DNA from: Prevotellaceae bacterium UBA4301
Lineage (GTDB): Bacteria; Bacteroidota; Bacteroidia; Bacteroidales; Bacteroidaceae
NCBI GenBank assembly: GCA_002395775.1
Contig: DGUV01000091.1
Location: 1-13,468 of the forward strand
DNA: 13,468 nucleotides
Direction of reading: 5' to 3'
Position numbers and translations under genes: made by a program. Of the stretch, positions 4,883-12,076 are shown in pieces. The notes beneath the pieces were generated by a model that ran no database searches, was not told where the DNA came from, and was given only the letters and a program-made list of their open reading frames with translations. How positions within the stretch are numbered: position 1 is the first letter of the stretch; each line of letters opens with the position of its first letter.

Positions 4883-6670
4883 ATGACAGATTACAAAAAT
4901 GTCGCACCCCTGGAAGGTTTCGATTGGGAAGCCTATGCCAACGGTGATGCAAGCAACGGCGTGAGCCGCGACGCACAGGAGAGTGCCTATGAGAACTCTC
5001 TGAACAAAATTGACGACCACAAGGTCGTGGACGGAACCGTCATCTCCATCAACAAGCGCGAGGTTGTTGTCAACATCGGCTCGAAGAGCGACGGCATTAT
5101 CCCCGCAAGCGAATTCCGCTACAACCCCGACCTGAAGGTTGGTGACACCGTTGAGGTTTACATCGAGAACCAGGAGGACAAGAAGGGTCAGCTGATTCTG
5201 TCGCACAAGAAGGCTCGTGCAAGCCGTTCTTGGGACCGTGTCAACGAGGCCATGGAGAAAGAAGAAATCATCAAGGGCTTTATCAAGTGCCGCACCAAGG
5301 GTGGCATGATTGTCGATGTATTCGGCATCGAGGCCTTCCTGCCCGGTTCGCAGATTGATGTTAAGCCCATCCGCGACTACGACATATTTGTTGGCAAGAC
5401 GATGGAATTCAAGGTTGTGAAGATCAACCAGGAGTACAAGAACGTCGTTGTAAGCCACAAGGCCCTCATCGAGGCAGAGCTCGAAGCTCAGAAGCAGGAA
5501 ATCATGAGCCACCTGGAGAAGGGTCAGGTACTGGAAGGCACCGTCAAGAACATCACCTCCTACGGCGTATTCATCGACCTGGGCGGCGTGGACGGTCTCA
5601 TCCACATCACCGACCTCAGCTGGGGCCGCGTAAGCGATCCTCACGAGATTGTAGAACTGGACAGCAAGATCAATGTCGTTATTCTCGACTTCGACAACGA
5701 GAAGAAGCGCATTGCCCTGGGTCTGAAGCAGCTCACTCCCCATCCCTGGGATGCCCTCGACCCCAACCTCAAGGTTGGCGACCACGTGAAGGGCAAGGTT
5801 GTCGTTATGGCCGACTACGGTGCATTCGTAGAGATTGCTCCCGGTGTTGAAGGCCTCATCCACGTCAGCGAGATGAGCTGGAGCCAGCACCTGCGCAGCG
5901 CTCAGGACTTCATGAAGGTTGGCGACGAGGTGGAGGCAGTCATCCTCACCCTCAACCGCGAAGAGCGCAAGATGTCTCTGGGCATCAAGCAACTGAAGGA
6001 AGACCCCTGGATGAACATCGAGGAGAAGTATCCCGTAGGCTCGAAGCACACCGCTCGCGTTCGCAACTTCACCAACTTCGGTATCTTCGTAGAGATCGAG
6101 GAAGGCGTGGACGGACTCATCCACATCAGCGACCTGAGCTGGACCAAGAAGATTAAGCACCCCAGCGAGTTCACACAGATTGGTGCCGAACTCGAGGTTT
6201 GCGTACTGGAGATTGACAAGGCCAACCGCCGCCTCAGCCTCGGTCACAAGCAGCTGGAGGAGAATCCTTGGGACGTATTCGAGACCATCTTCACCGTTGA
6301 CTCTGTTCACGAAGGCACCATCACCGAGATGCTTGACAAGGGTGCTGTAGTTCAGCTCGAGTATGGCGTTGAAGGCTTTGCCACTCCCAAGCACCTCGTA
6401 AAGGAGGATGGCAGCCAGGCCCAGCTCAACGAGAAGCTCGACTTCAAGGTAATCGAGTTCAACAAGGAGAACAAGCGCATCATCCTCAGCCACAGCCGCA
6501 TCTATGAAGATGTTCAGCGTGCAGCTGCCCGTGATGCCAAGAAGGACAAGGCTCCTCGTGCCAAGAAGGCTGCTGAGACACCTGCCATCCAGAACCAGGC
6601 TGCCAGCACCACACTGGGCGACATCGACGCTCTGGCCGAACTGAAGGCTAAGATGGAGAACGAGAAGTAA
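4883..6670 (+). CDS. rpsA: 30S ribosomal protein S1
   Basis: S1 binds mRNA on the 30S subunit and helps load messages that lack strong Shine-Dalgarno sequences, the usual case in Bacteroidetes. The 595 residues hold six S1 (OB-fold) repeats at about 46-112, 127-193, 213-280, 298-365, 383-450 and 470-535. Repeats 3-5 carry the signature GVDGLIHITDLSW or close variants (GVEGLIHVSEMSW, GVDGLIHISDLSW). The lysine- and alanine-rich C-terminal tail (after 540) has no domain. The first two repeats are the most divergent, as in other S1 proteins that use them to dock on the ribosome. Codons are strongly biased to C in third position, as in a highly expressed gene. ATG 4883 follows an A-rich AACAAACAATTAATTAAC leader. 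A hairpin terminator follows the stop. Confidence 0.97.
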   Translation: MTDYKNVAPLEGFDWEAYANGDASNGVSRDAQESAYENSLNKIDDHKVVDGTVISINKREVVVNIGSKSDGIIPASEFRYNPDLKVGDTVEVYIENQEDKKGQLILSHKKARASRSWDRVNEAMEKEEIIKGFIKCRTKGGMIVDVFGIEAFLPGSQIDVKPIRDYDIFVGKTMEFKVVKINQEYKNVVVSHKALIEAELEAQKQEIMSHLEKGQVLEGTVKNITSYGVFIDLGGVDGLIHITDLSWGRVSDPHEIVELDSKINVVILDFDNEKKRIALGLKQLTPHPWDALDPNLKVGDHVKGKVVVMADYGAFVEIAPGVEGLIHVSEMSWSQHLRSAQDFMKVGDEVEAVILTLNREERKMSLGIKQLKEDPWMNIEEKYPVGSKHTARVRNFTNFGIFVEIEEGVDGLIHISDLSWTKKIKHPSEFTQIGAELEVCVLEIDKANRRLSLGHKQLEENPWDVFETIFTVDSVHEGTITEMLDKGAVVQLEYGVEGFATPKHLVKEDGSQAQLNEKLDFKVIEFNKENKRIILSHSRIYEDVQRAAARDAKKDKAPRAKKAAETPAIQNQAASTTLGDIDALAELKAKMENEK

Positions 6671-6698
6671 TCGTCACATCAACCCATACATGACAAGG

Positions 6699-6728
6699 AA
6701 GGCGCGCACGCAGGTGTGCGCCTTTCTT
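6699..6728 (+). terminator. Terminator-like hairpin between rpsA and rnz
   Basis: AAGGCGCGCAC (6699-6709) pairs with GTGTGCGCCTT (6714-6724) around loop GCAG: 11 bp with a single G-U pair. The tail is TCTTAA, a weak T-tract. It ends only about 20 nt before the rnz start, so incomplete termination may set the ratio of S1 to RNase Z. Confidence 0.75.
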
Positions 6729-6743
6729 AATCCCTTAACAGAC

Positions 6744-7676
6744 ATGGAACCACTGGACCTCTACATACTGGGCTGCGGAAGCGCCAATCCCACACAGCGC
6801 CACCAACCTGCCAGCCAAGTGCTTTCGACACGCGGAAAGATGTTCATGATTGACTGCGGCGAAGGCACACAGACACGTTTTGCCCGACTGGGGCTGAGCA
6901 TGAAACGCGTGGGCCACATCTTCATCTCCCATGCCCATGGCGACCATTGCCTGGGGTTGCCTGGCCTCATCTGCACCATGAGTCTGCTGGGGCGCACCTC
7001 GCAACTCCACATCCATGGGCCACAGGAACTCGAACCCTTCCTGCAGAGTGCCCTGCAGCTGTTCTGCCCCAATCTGGAGTTCCAAGTCCTGTTCCATGCC
7101 GTTGACACCACCCGGCACCAACTCATCCACCACGACCGCAGCATCGAGGTGTGGAGTCTGCCCTTGCGCCACAGGGTGCCATGCTGCGGTTTCCTGTTCC
7201 GCGAGAAGCCAGCCCTGCCCCACATCCGCAGGGACATGATTGACATGTACGAAATACCCGTCAGCCAGATCAACAACATCAAGGCCGGCATGGACTGGAC
7301 CATGCCCGACGGCACCATCATTCCCAACAGCCGACTCACCACACCACCCTCCCCCACGCGCAGCTATGCCTACTGCAGCGACACCTCTCCCCTGCCCTCA
7401 CTCATCCCACTTATCGAGGGAGTGGACCTGCTCTTCCACGAAGCCACCTTCGACAAGGAGAATGAGTTCCGAGCCCGGCAAACCTTCCACAGCACCACCC
7501 TCGAGGCAGCCCAGACGGCCAAAGATGCCCATGTGGGGCAACTCGTCATCGGGCACTATTCCTCCCGCATGCGCAATGAAGAACAAATGCTCAACGAAGC
7601 ACGCTCCATCTTCCCCAATACCATCCTCTCCGACGAGGGCAAACACATCAGCATCACCCCCACAACGACTTTGTGA
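6744..7676 (+). CDS. rnz: Ribonuclease Z
   Basis: RNase Z is a zinc-dependent metallo-beta-lactamase-fold endonuclease that trims the 3' ends of pre-tRNAs, especially those without an encoded CCA. Five of the six tRNAs in this window lack one. The 310-residue length equals the short bacterial form (about 305-310). Motifs: an N-terminal GCGSANPT segment, IDCGEGTQ, the metal motif HAHGDH (H63, H65, D67, H68), then HRVPCCGF, YCSDT and LFHEATF, and near the end FHSTT and IGHYSSR, which supply the remaining metal and substrate ligands. I chose ATG 6744, where homology begins (MEPLDLYILGCGSANP). An in-frame ATG at 6690 would place the terminator hairpin inside the gene. No promoter is seen between the hairpin and the ATG. 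Confidence 0.93.
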   Translation: MEPLDLYILGCGSANPTQRHQPASQVLSTRGKMFMIDCGEGTQTRFARLGLSMKRVGHIFISHAHGDHCLGLPGLICTMSLLGRTSQLHIHGPQELEPFLQSALQLFCPNLEFQVLFHAVDTTRHQLIHHDRSIEVWSLPLRHRVPCCGFLFREKPALPHIRRDMIDMYEIPVSQINNIKAGMDWTMPDGTIIPNSRLTTPPSPTRSYAYCSDTSPLPSLIPLIEGVDLLFHEATFDKENEFRARQTFHSTTLEAAQTAKDAHVGQLVIGHYSSRMRNEEQMLNEARSIFPNTILSDEGKHISITPTTTL

Positions 7677-7705
7677 GGAAAAAATTGCAATAAAAGGCAA
7701 AAATA

Positions 7706-7737
7706 TTTGGCCGTAAGGAAAAAAACGCATATCTTTG
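7706..7737 (+). promoter_or_regulatory. Promoter of the CTD-protein / L,D-transpeptidase operon
   Basis: TTTG (7706-7709), a 20-nt spacer and TATCTTTG (7730-7737) match the Bacteroidetes consensus well. The first gene starts at 7770, giving a leader of about 25 nt. Confidence 0.82.
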
Positions 7738-7769
7738 CTATCGTAAACCATGCTAAAAGGCAGAAAGAC

Positions 7770-8075
7770 ATGAACAAACGACTGCAAATCCTTGCGCTGA
7801 GCCTCCTTTTGGTGGCAGCTCCCGTGAGCCTGATGGCACAAAGCGAGCGCGACGACATCGAGACCGAGATGTCGGCAGTCACTCTTTCCGTCAATGGTTC
7901 CAAGGTTCACATCAATGGGGCAGAAGGCGAAACCCTTGAGGTCTATAACCTCACAGGAGTGAAAGTGGCCACCATTCGCATTGACAGCAACGACAAAGTG
8001 CTGAACCTGAACCTGCAACGTGGTTGCTACATCTTGAAGGTCGGGAAAGTCGTTCGTAAGGTTTCCATCCGCTAA
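7770..8075 (+). CDS. Mini exported protein, almost only a T9SS-type sorting domain
   Basis: This is a 101-residue protein. Residues 1-24 are a signal peptide (cut after SLMAQ). The mature part, about 77 residues, reads like a Por secretion/T9SS type A C-terminal domain: LEVYNLTGVKVATIRI, then LNLQRGCYILKVGKVVRKVSIR, a close fit to the family pattern vYnltGkkv...ldLp.GiYivkv.....Kvvi. Such domains are normally the tail of a larger cargo protein that is removed on export; here there is no cargo. It is 12 nt upstream of the L,D-transpeptidase and so probably co-transcribed with it. It could be a free surface protein, a signal to the secretion machinery, or a decayed cargo gene. I chose ATG 7770; an earlier TTG start would lie inside the promoter. 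Confidence 0.75.
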   Translation: MNKRLQILALSLLLVAAPVSLMAQSERDDIETEMSAVTLSVNGSKVHINGAEGETLEVYNLTGVKVATIRIDSNDKVLNLNLQRGCYILKVGKVVRKVSIR

Positions 8076-8087
8076 ACCTACGCTCCC

Positions 8088-9641
8088 ATGCGTCGCGGCT
8101 TCCTTGCAATTTCCATTTCACTTGCATTGATATTTGTCTGGGCTTGTGGTCACAAGTCTCCCTTAGGTCGTGGCCTCAGCATCGATGACCTGAAGCGCTG
8201 GGTCCGCCCCGAATATGCCCTTGATGCCACAAAGATTCAGGACGAGATTCAAAGACAGGCAAGTGCCACCCCGTATGGGATGTACGCCGACTCCTATTCC
8301 CACAAGCACTATCAGAACCAGCAGCCACTGGTGTGGTTCACCCGCATGGGCTTAGTCCATGAGGCCGATACGCTATTGTCCTACCTCGCCGACGTCGAGG
8401 AACTCGGTTTCAAGCCCAACAGCTTTCACGCCGACACCCTCAGGAGCATGCTCGACAGGTTCCAGAGGCACGACTACTCGAAACAGGATGCCAGCACACT
8501 CGCTGCCCGAATCGAATATCTCCTCACCCACGCCTATCTGCGATACGCTTGCGGCCAACGCTATGGTTTCCTCCATGCCCGTCACCTGATGAACCGCCTG
8601 CTGGAGGACGCTCCCGAACCCGGTGAGACCCGCACCTCCGTTGTCTATCGCCAGATTTACGACCAGCAAAACGAGGAAGTGACCGACAGTTTCGTCCATC
8701 ATGCCCTACAGCAGGTGCAGAAACATCAGATGACAGCCTTTCTCCACGAAATCCAGCCCTCCGACACCCTCTATCGCCAGATGCAAGCCGAATACAACCG
8801 TGCCCGCCAGCTGGGCGACAGCGAACGCACCCGCCTGGCCCGCATCAACATGGAAAGGGCACGCTGGCGCTATCCCCATCCTACGAAGGGACGCTACATC
8901 TGGGTGAACCTGGCCGCACAGAAACTGCTGGCCGTTGACACCCAGCGCGACACCATGGCCTCTATGCGCATCTGCTGCGGCAATGCCTCCCACAAGACGC
9001 CCCTGCTCCACAGCACCATCAATCATGTGGAACTCAATCCCTATTGGGTCATCCCCCAGACCATTGTCCGCAAGGAGATTGCCCCCCGCCATGTGGGCGA
9101 CAGTGCCTACTATGCACGCAACAACTACCGCGCCTTCAACAAGGACACCAAGCAATTCGTCAATCCCGCCCGTCTCTCCGCCACCGACCTGCGCAGTGGC
9201 CGCTACACCCTGCGTCAGGAAAAGGGAGCAGGCAACTCGCTGGGCCGCATCATCTTCCGCTTCCCCAACAAGTTCTCGGTCTATCTCCACGACACCAACA
9301 ATCGCGGAGCCTTTCAGCGTTCCGACCGCGCCATCAGTCACGGCTGCGTGCGTGTCGAACGACCGCTCGACCTGGCCCTGTTCTTCCTCGACAACCCCAG
9401 TCCACTGTACATCGACCGCATCCGCATGTCCATCGGCCTTCAGCCCCTGTCGCCACAAGGCATGCGCTACCAAGAGGAGAACCCCGAACCCAAATCCATT
9501 GGCAGCATAGGCTACTCGAGCCCCGTTCCCGTATGGCTCGACTATTGGACACTCTACCCCACCCCCCACGGCACCCTGCAAACCCATCCCGACCGCTATG
9601 GCTATGACCGTGCCCTGGAAAAAGAATTGAATCGCATATAA
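8088..9641 (+). CDS. L,D-transpeptidase (YkuD/YcbB-like), probable lipoprotein
   Basis: The enzyme family makes 3-3 peptidoglycan crosslinks or attaches proteins to peptidoglycan in the periplasm. The 517 residues begin with a hydrophobic segment ending VWAC at Cys20, probably a lipobox, though Trp at -2 is unusual. Residues about 30-250 are a helical scaffold-like region. NMERARWRYPHPTKGRYIWVN marks the start of the catalytic part, as in E. coli YcbB (LdtD). The YkuD catalytic motif SHGCVR has H418, C420 and R422, and the upstream NPYWVIPQTI fits the family. I see no separate peptidoglycan-binding domain. The gene is 12 nt behind the mini CTD protein and 32 nt ahead of the ECF sigma gene, which suggests a cell-wall/stress operon. 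Confidence 0.9.
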   Translation: MRRGFLAISISLALIFVWACGHKSPLGRGLSIDDLKRWVRPEYALDATKIQDEIQRQASATPYGMYADSYSHKHYQNQQPLVWFTRMGLVHEADTLLSYLADVEELGFKPNSFHADTLRSMLDRFQRHDYSKQDASTLAARIEYLLTHAYLRYACGQRYGFLHARHLMNRLLEDAPEPGETRTSVVYRQIYDQQNEEVTDSFVHHALQQVQKHQMTAFLHEIQPSDTLYRQMQAEYNRARQLGDSERTRLARINMERARWRYPHPTKGRYIWVNLAAQKLLAVDTQRDTMASMRICCGNASHKTPLLHSTINHVELNPYWVIPQTIVRKEIAPRHVGDSAYYARNNYRAFNKDTKQFVNPARLSATDLRSGRYTLRQEKGAGNSLGRIIFRFPNKFSVYLHDTNNRGAFQRSDRAISHGCVRVERPLDLALFFLDNPSPLYIDRIRMSIGLQPLSPQGMRYQEENPEPKSIGSIGYSSPVPVWLDYWTLYPTPHGTLQTHPDRYGYDRALEKELNRI

Positions 9642-9673
9642 ACCTTTTGCCCCCAAAGGCATCTAATAGACTG

Positions 9674-10219
9674 ATGAAGGAAATCGACGAGAAAGCACTC
9701 ATTGCTCAACTGAAGGACGACAGTACGCGCACTGCTGCCTTCACCACCATTGTCGATACCTACAAGGAGTCGCTCTACTGGCAGATACGTCGCATGGTGC
9801 TGAGCCACGACGATGCCGACGACATCCTGCAAAACACCTTCATCAAGGTCTGGACAGGACTTTCCAACTTTCGCGGCGACAGCAAACTGAGCACCTGGCT
9901 CTACCGCATAGCCACCAACGAGACACTGAACTTCCTCGAACGCCAGCGCCAGCCCAACATGAGCCTCGATGACGAGAACTTCATCGCCTCCACGCTGCAA
10001 AGCGACCCCTACTTCGATGGCGACGAGACACAAATGCAACTTCAGGAGGCCATTGGCCAACTGCCTGCCAAGCAGCGCCAGGTGTTCATGCTCAAGTACT
10101 ATGACGAGATGAAATACGAGGACATGAGCGAAGTACTGAAGACCAGCGTGGGAGCCCTGAAAGCCTCGTACCACCACGCAGTGAAAAAAATATGTGACTT
10201 TTTTGAACAACACGATTAA
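9674..10219 (+). CDS. ECF-family RNA polymerase sigma factor
   Basis: This 181-residue protein has only regions 2 and 4, as in ECF (sigma-E-like) factors. Region 2 is at about 20-92: DDADDILQNTFIKVW (46-60) for core binding and the FRGDSKLSTWLYRIATNE segment (66-83) for -10 melting. Region 4 is at about 122-175: AIGQLPAKQRQVFMLKYY, then the helix-turn-helix MKYEDMSEVLKTSVGALKASYHHA. I chose ATG 9674, which gives a normal N-terminus; a TTG nine codons upstream is open but lacks family support. No housekeeping-type promoter is seen in the 32-nt gap after the transpeptidase gene. It may be read through from upstream or driven by its own ECF-type promoter. The two genes downstream look like its anti-sigma factor and sensor. 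Confidence 0.93.
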   Translation: MKEIDEKALIAQLKDDSTRTAAFTTIVDTYKESLYWQIRRMVLSHDDADDILQNTFIKVWTGLSNFRGDSKLSTWLYRIATNETLNFLERQRQPNMSLDDENFIASTLQSDPYFDGDETQMQLQEAIGQLPAKQRQVFMLKYYDEMKYEDMSEVLKTSVGALKASYHHAVKKICDFFEQHD

Positions 10220-10267
10220 ACCATTTCACATCATACCTATCTAAACAAACAAAGGATACAAAAAGAA

Positions 10268-10615
10268 ATGATGACGAAAGAAGAAATCAGGATCAAAGAG
10301 CTTGAAGGGCAGCAGAACCCATTCAGCGTTCCCGAAGGATACTTCGAGACGTTCAACGAGCGCCTGCTGGCTCGCCTGCCCAAGGAGGAGAAGCCCACAT
10401 GGGTTGTCCGCCTGATGCCGCGTGTGTTGCGCTATGCAGCAGCCATCGTTGTCATTGCCGGCGTGGGGTCCGCACTCTACCTCAATCACAAGAATGCGCC
10501 CACCGTAGCCTACAACGATGCAAAAGCGCAAGAAGAGTATTACAACCAGGCACTCGACTACGCCATGGTCGACAACATGGAGATTGCCGCCTACCTGACC
10601 GAAGCTGACTATTAG
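10268..10615 (+). CDS. Single-pass membrane protein, probable anti-sigma factor
   Basis: This is a 115-residue protein. The N-terminal part (1-52) is cytoplasmic by charge and carries NPFSVPEGYFETF (17-29), a motif I recognise in Bacteroidetes genes that follow ECF sigma genes. One transmembrane helix follows (about 55-72, YAAAIVVIAGVGSALYL), then a short acidic periplasmic tail (73-115). This is the layout of a small anti-sigma factor: a cytoplasmic sigma-binding part, one membrane span and an outside sensor part. There is no classic zinc anti-sigma motif (HxxxCxxC), so the assignment rests on position and topology. Two adjacent ATGs (10268, 10271) could start it. It lies 48 nt after the sigma gene and 10 nt before the next gene. 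Confidence 0.6.
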   Translation: MMTKEEIRIKELEGQQNPFSVPEGYFETFNERLLARLPKEEKPTWVVRLMPRVLRYAAAIVVIAGVGSALYLNHKNAPTVAYNDAKAQEEYYNQALDYAMVDNMEIAAYLTEADY

Positions 10616-10625
10616 GAGAGAAGAT

Positions 10626-11084
10626 ATGAAGACACTATTGACAAGCATCGCAATGGTCCTGCTGCTGGCACTTCCCGCTCAGGCACAGGACAACAAGAGG
10701 CCTCGCTTCAATCCCGAGGAGTTCAAGGCACGCATGGAGACCTACATCGCCCAAAAAGCCGAACTCTCACCGGCAGAGAGCGAGAAAGTGTTCCCCATCT
10801 ATCATGAGATGAAAGCCAAGCAGCGCGACCTCATGCAACAGGAGTACAAACTGAAGCGCAACAGCATCGGTGATTCCGAAAAAGCTCATCAGGAAGCCCT
10901 GCTCAAGATTGTTAAGCTTCACAAGGAAGCTGCCGACATTGAAGAGACTTACTACAAGAAGATGTTCAAAGCCATCTCGGCCAAGAAGGTCTATGCCATC
11001 ATGCGTGCCGAAGACGCCTTCCACCGCGAGATGCTGCAACGAGCCAACAACAATAACCCTAGACCCAGACCCAAAAGACAATAG
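10626..11084 (+). CDS. Spy/CpxP-like periplasmic helical protein
   Basis: This is a 152-residue protein. The signal peptide is MKTLLTSIAMVLLLALPAQA (cut after residue 20). The mature protein is almost wholly helical and charged: a FNPEEFKARMETYIAQKA segment, then LSPAESEKVFPIYHEMKAKQ, which resembles the LTxxQ-type repeat of Spy/CpxP chaperones and of CnrX/ZraP metal sensors. A basic Pro/Asn/Arg tail ends it. In such cassettes this protein may sense envelope stress or metals for the anti-sigma factor, or protect periplasmic proteins. The gap of 10 nt to the preceding gene indicates one transcript. No metal-binding Cys/His cluster is seen, so a chaperone role is at least as likely as metal sensing. 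Confidence 0.6.
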   Translation: MKTLLTSIAMVLLLALPAQAQDNKRPRFNPEEFKARMETYIAQKAELSPAESEKVFPIYHEMKAKQRDLMQQEYKLKRNSIGDSEKAHQEALLKIVKLHKEAADIEETYYKKMFKAISAKKVYAIMRAEDAFHREMLQRANNNNPRPRPKRQ

Positions 11085-11109
11085 ACACACAAGACGCCCC
11101 ACATACCCC

Positions 11110-11202
11110 GGAACCTCCCACCTTCCAAAGTTTTCTTTTTTATATATGTTGCTTTGTTGTATTTCCCCGGCTTTGGTTGGTTTTAAGGGAGGTTCCTTTT
11201 TT
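11110..11202 (+). terminator. Large structured terminator of the sigma operon
   Basis: GGAACCTCCC (11110-11119) is the exact reverse complement of GGGAGGTTCC (11187-11196), which is followed by TTTTTT. Inside, CCAAAG (11125-11130) pairs with CTTTGG (11171-11176), and flanking ACC/GGT extend it past a 2x2 T mismatch. This leaves an AT-rich loop of about 40 nt. It lies between the Spy-like gene and the convergent mazG. The minus strand has no T-tract, so it works for the plus-strand operon only. Confidence 0.7.
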
Positions 11203-11212
11203 GTCCTCTCCC

Positions 11213-11260
11213 TTAACCCCTTAACCTGTTAACCCGTTAACCCATTAACCCGTTAACCAT
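11213..11260. repeat. 8-bp tandem repeat TTAACCCG at the mazG 3' end
   Basis: Six head-to-tail 8-mers: TTAACCCC, TTAACCTG, TTAACCCG, TTAACCCA, TTAACCCG and TTAACCAT. The last three overlap the mazG coding end. Read on the minus strand they encode the final residues MVNGLMG and supply the stop codon. Confidence 0.9.
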
Positions 11261-12037
11261 TACCCCCTTCGCTTCATTCCACAGCTCGTCCATCTCGCCC
11301 AAGGTCATATCCTTCAGGTTGCGGCCCTGCTCCTTTGCCTTAGCCTCGACATAGTTGAACCGACGGATGAACTTCTGGTTCGTGCGCTCCAGTGCATTGT
11401 CGGGATTGATGTGATAGAGGCGCGCCATGTTGATTAGGCTGAACATGTAGTCGCCAAACTCCTCTTCGCTATGCTGTGCGTCGCCTTTCTCTATCTCGGC
11501 ACGCAGTTCGGCAAGTTCCTCCTGCACCTTCGTCCACACGTCCTCCTTCTTCTCCCAGTCAAAGCCCACGTTCTGGGCTTTCTCCTGTATGCGTTCGGCC
11601 TTGATAACCGAAGGCAACGACGTGGGCACTCCGCTCAGCACCGTCTTGTTGCCGCCCTTTTCCTTCTGCTTAATCAGTTCCCACGACTTCAGCACGTCGC
11701 CCGCAGTCTCTGCCACCGCGTCGCCATAGACATGGGGATGGCGGAAGATGAGTTTGTCGCACAGCTTATGACACACGTCGGCCATGTCGAACTGCTCCTT
11801 CTCCTGACCAATCTTGGCATAGAAGCAGACGTGCAGCAGGACGTCGCCCAGTTCCTTGCAGATGTTCTGCACATCGTCCTTGATGAGGGCGTCGCACAAC
11901 TCGTAAGTTTCCTCGATGGTGTTAGGCCGCAGGCTCTCGTTGGTCTGCTTGCGATCCCACGGACATTTCTCTCTCAGCGTATCGAGGACATCCAGAACCC
12001 GTCCGAATGCCTCCAGTTTTTCTTCTCGTGTATGCAT
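11237..12037 (-). CDS. mazG: Nucleoside triphosphate pyrophosphohydrolase MazG
   Basis: MazG hydrolyses NTPs and dNTPs to the monophosphate and pyrophosphate, clearing aberrant nucleotides and, in E. coli, lowering ppGpp. The 266 residues match the E. coli form (about 263) with two MazG folds. The first has E42-E43xxE46 and E62xxD65 (IEETYELCDALI, ELGDVLL), preceded by CPWDRKQT. The second has E172-E173xxE176 and E192xxD195 (VQEELAELRAEIEKG, EEEFGDYMFSL). Both sets of Mg-binding acids are intact. I chose ATG 12037, which aligns with the family start; an upstream TTG frame only translates the ATTGACA repeat. The last seven residues come from the TTAACCCG repeat. The gene is divergent from valS and convergent with the sigma operon. 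Confidence 0.93.
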   Translation of the reverse strand: MHTREEKLEAFGRVLDVLDTLREKCPWDRKQTNESLRPNTIEETYELCDALIKDDVQNICKELGDVLLHVCFYAKIGQEKEQFDMADVCHKLCDKLIFRHPHVYGDAVAETAGDVLKSWELIKQKEKGGNKTVLSGVPTSLPSVIKAERIQEKAQNVGFDWEKKEDVWTKVQEELAELRAEIEKGDAQHSEEEFGDYMFSLINMARLYHINPDNALERTNQKFIRRFNYVEAKAKEQGRNLKDMTLGEMDELWNEAKGVMVNGLMG

Positions 12038-12045
12038 ATCGAGCG

Positions 12046-12076
12046 CAAAATTACTAATTAATTGACAATTGACAAT
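12046..12076 (-). promoter_or_regulatory. mazG promoter inside the tandem repeat edge
   Basis: On the minus strand TAATTTTG (12053-12046) fits TAnnTTTG. 19 nt upstream is ATTG (12076-12073), a one-mismatch -33 box that is supplied by the ATTGACA repeat. The predicted start of transcription is almost at the ATG (12037), so the mRNA would have little or no leader. Confidence 0.6.

Noticed and set aside
4874..6493. 539-codon frame antisense to rpsA
   Set aside because: A Leu/Val/Asp-rich translation typical of the shadow of a strongly C-biased gene; rpsA explains the DNA fully.
6690..6743. 18-residue N-terminal extension of RNase Z
   Set aside because: It would translate through the terminator hairpin and has no family support; MEPLDLYILG is the usual start.
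8706..9662. 318-codon frame antisense to the L,D-transpeptidase
   Set aside because: No domain, signal peptide or promoter; a shadow of a real gene.
9642..9673. CCTTT/AAAGG hairpin between ldt and the sigma gene as terminator
   Set aside because: Only 5 bp with a 7-nt loop and no T-tract after it; too weak to separate the transcripts.
11213..11260. CRISPR array
   Set aside because: Units are 8 bp with no spacers; a simple tandem repeat.
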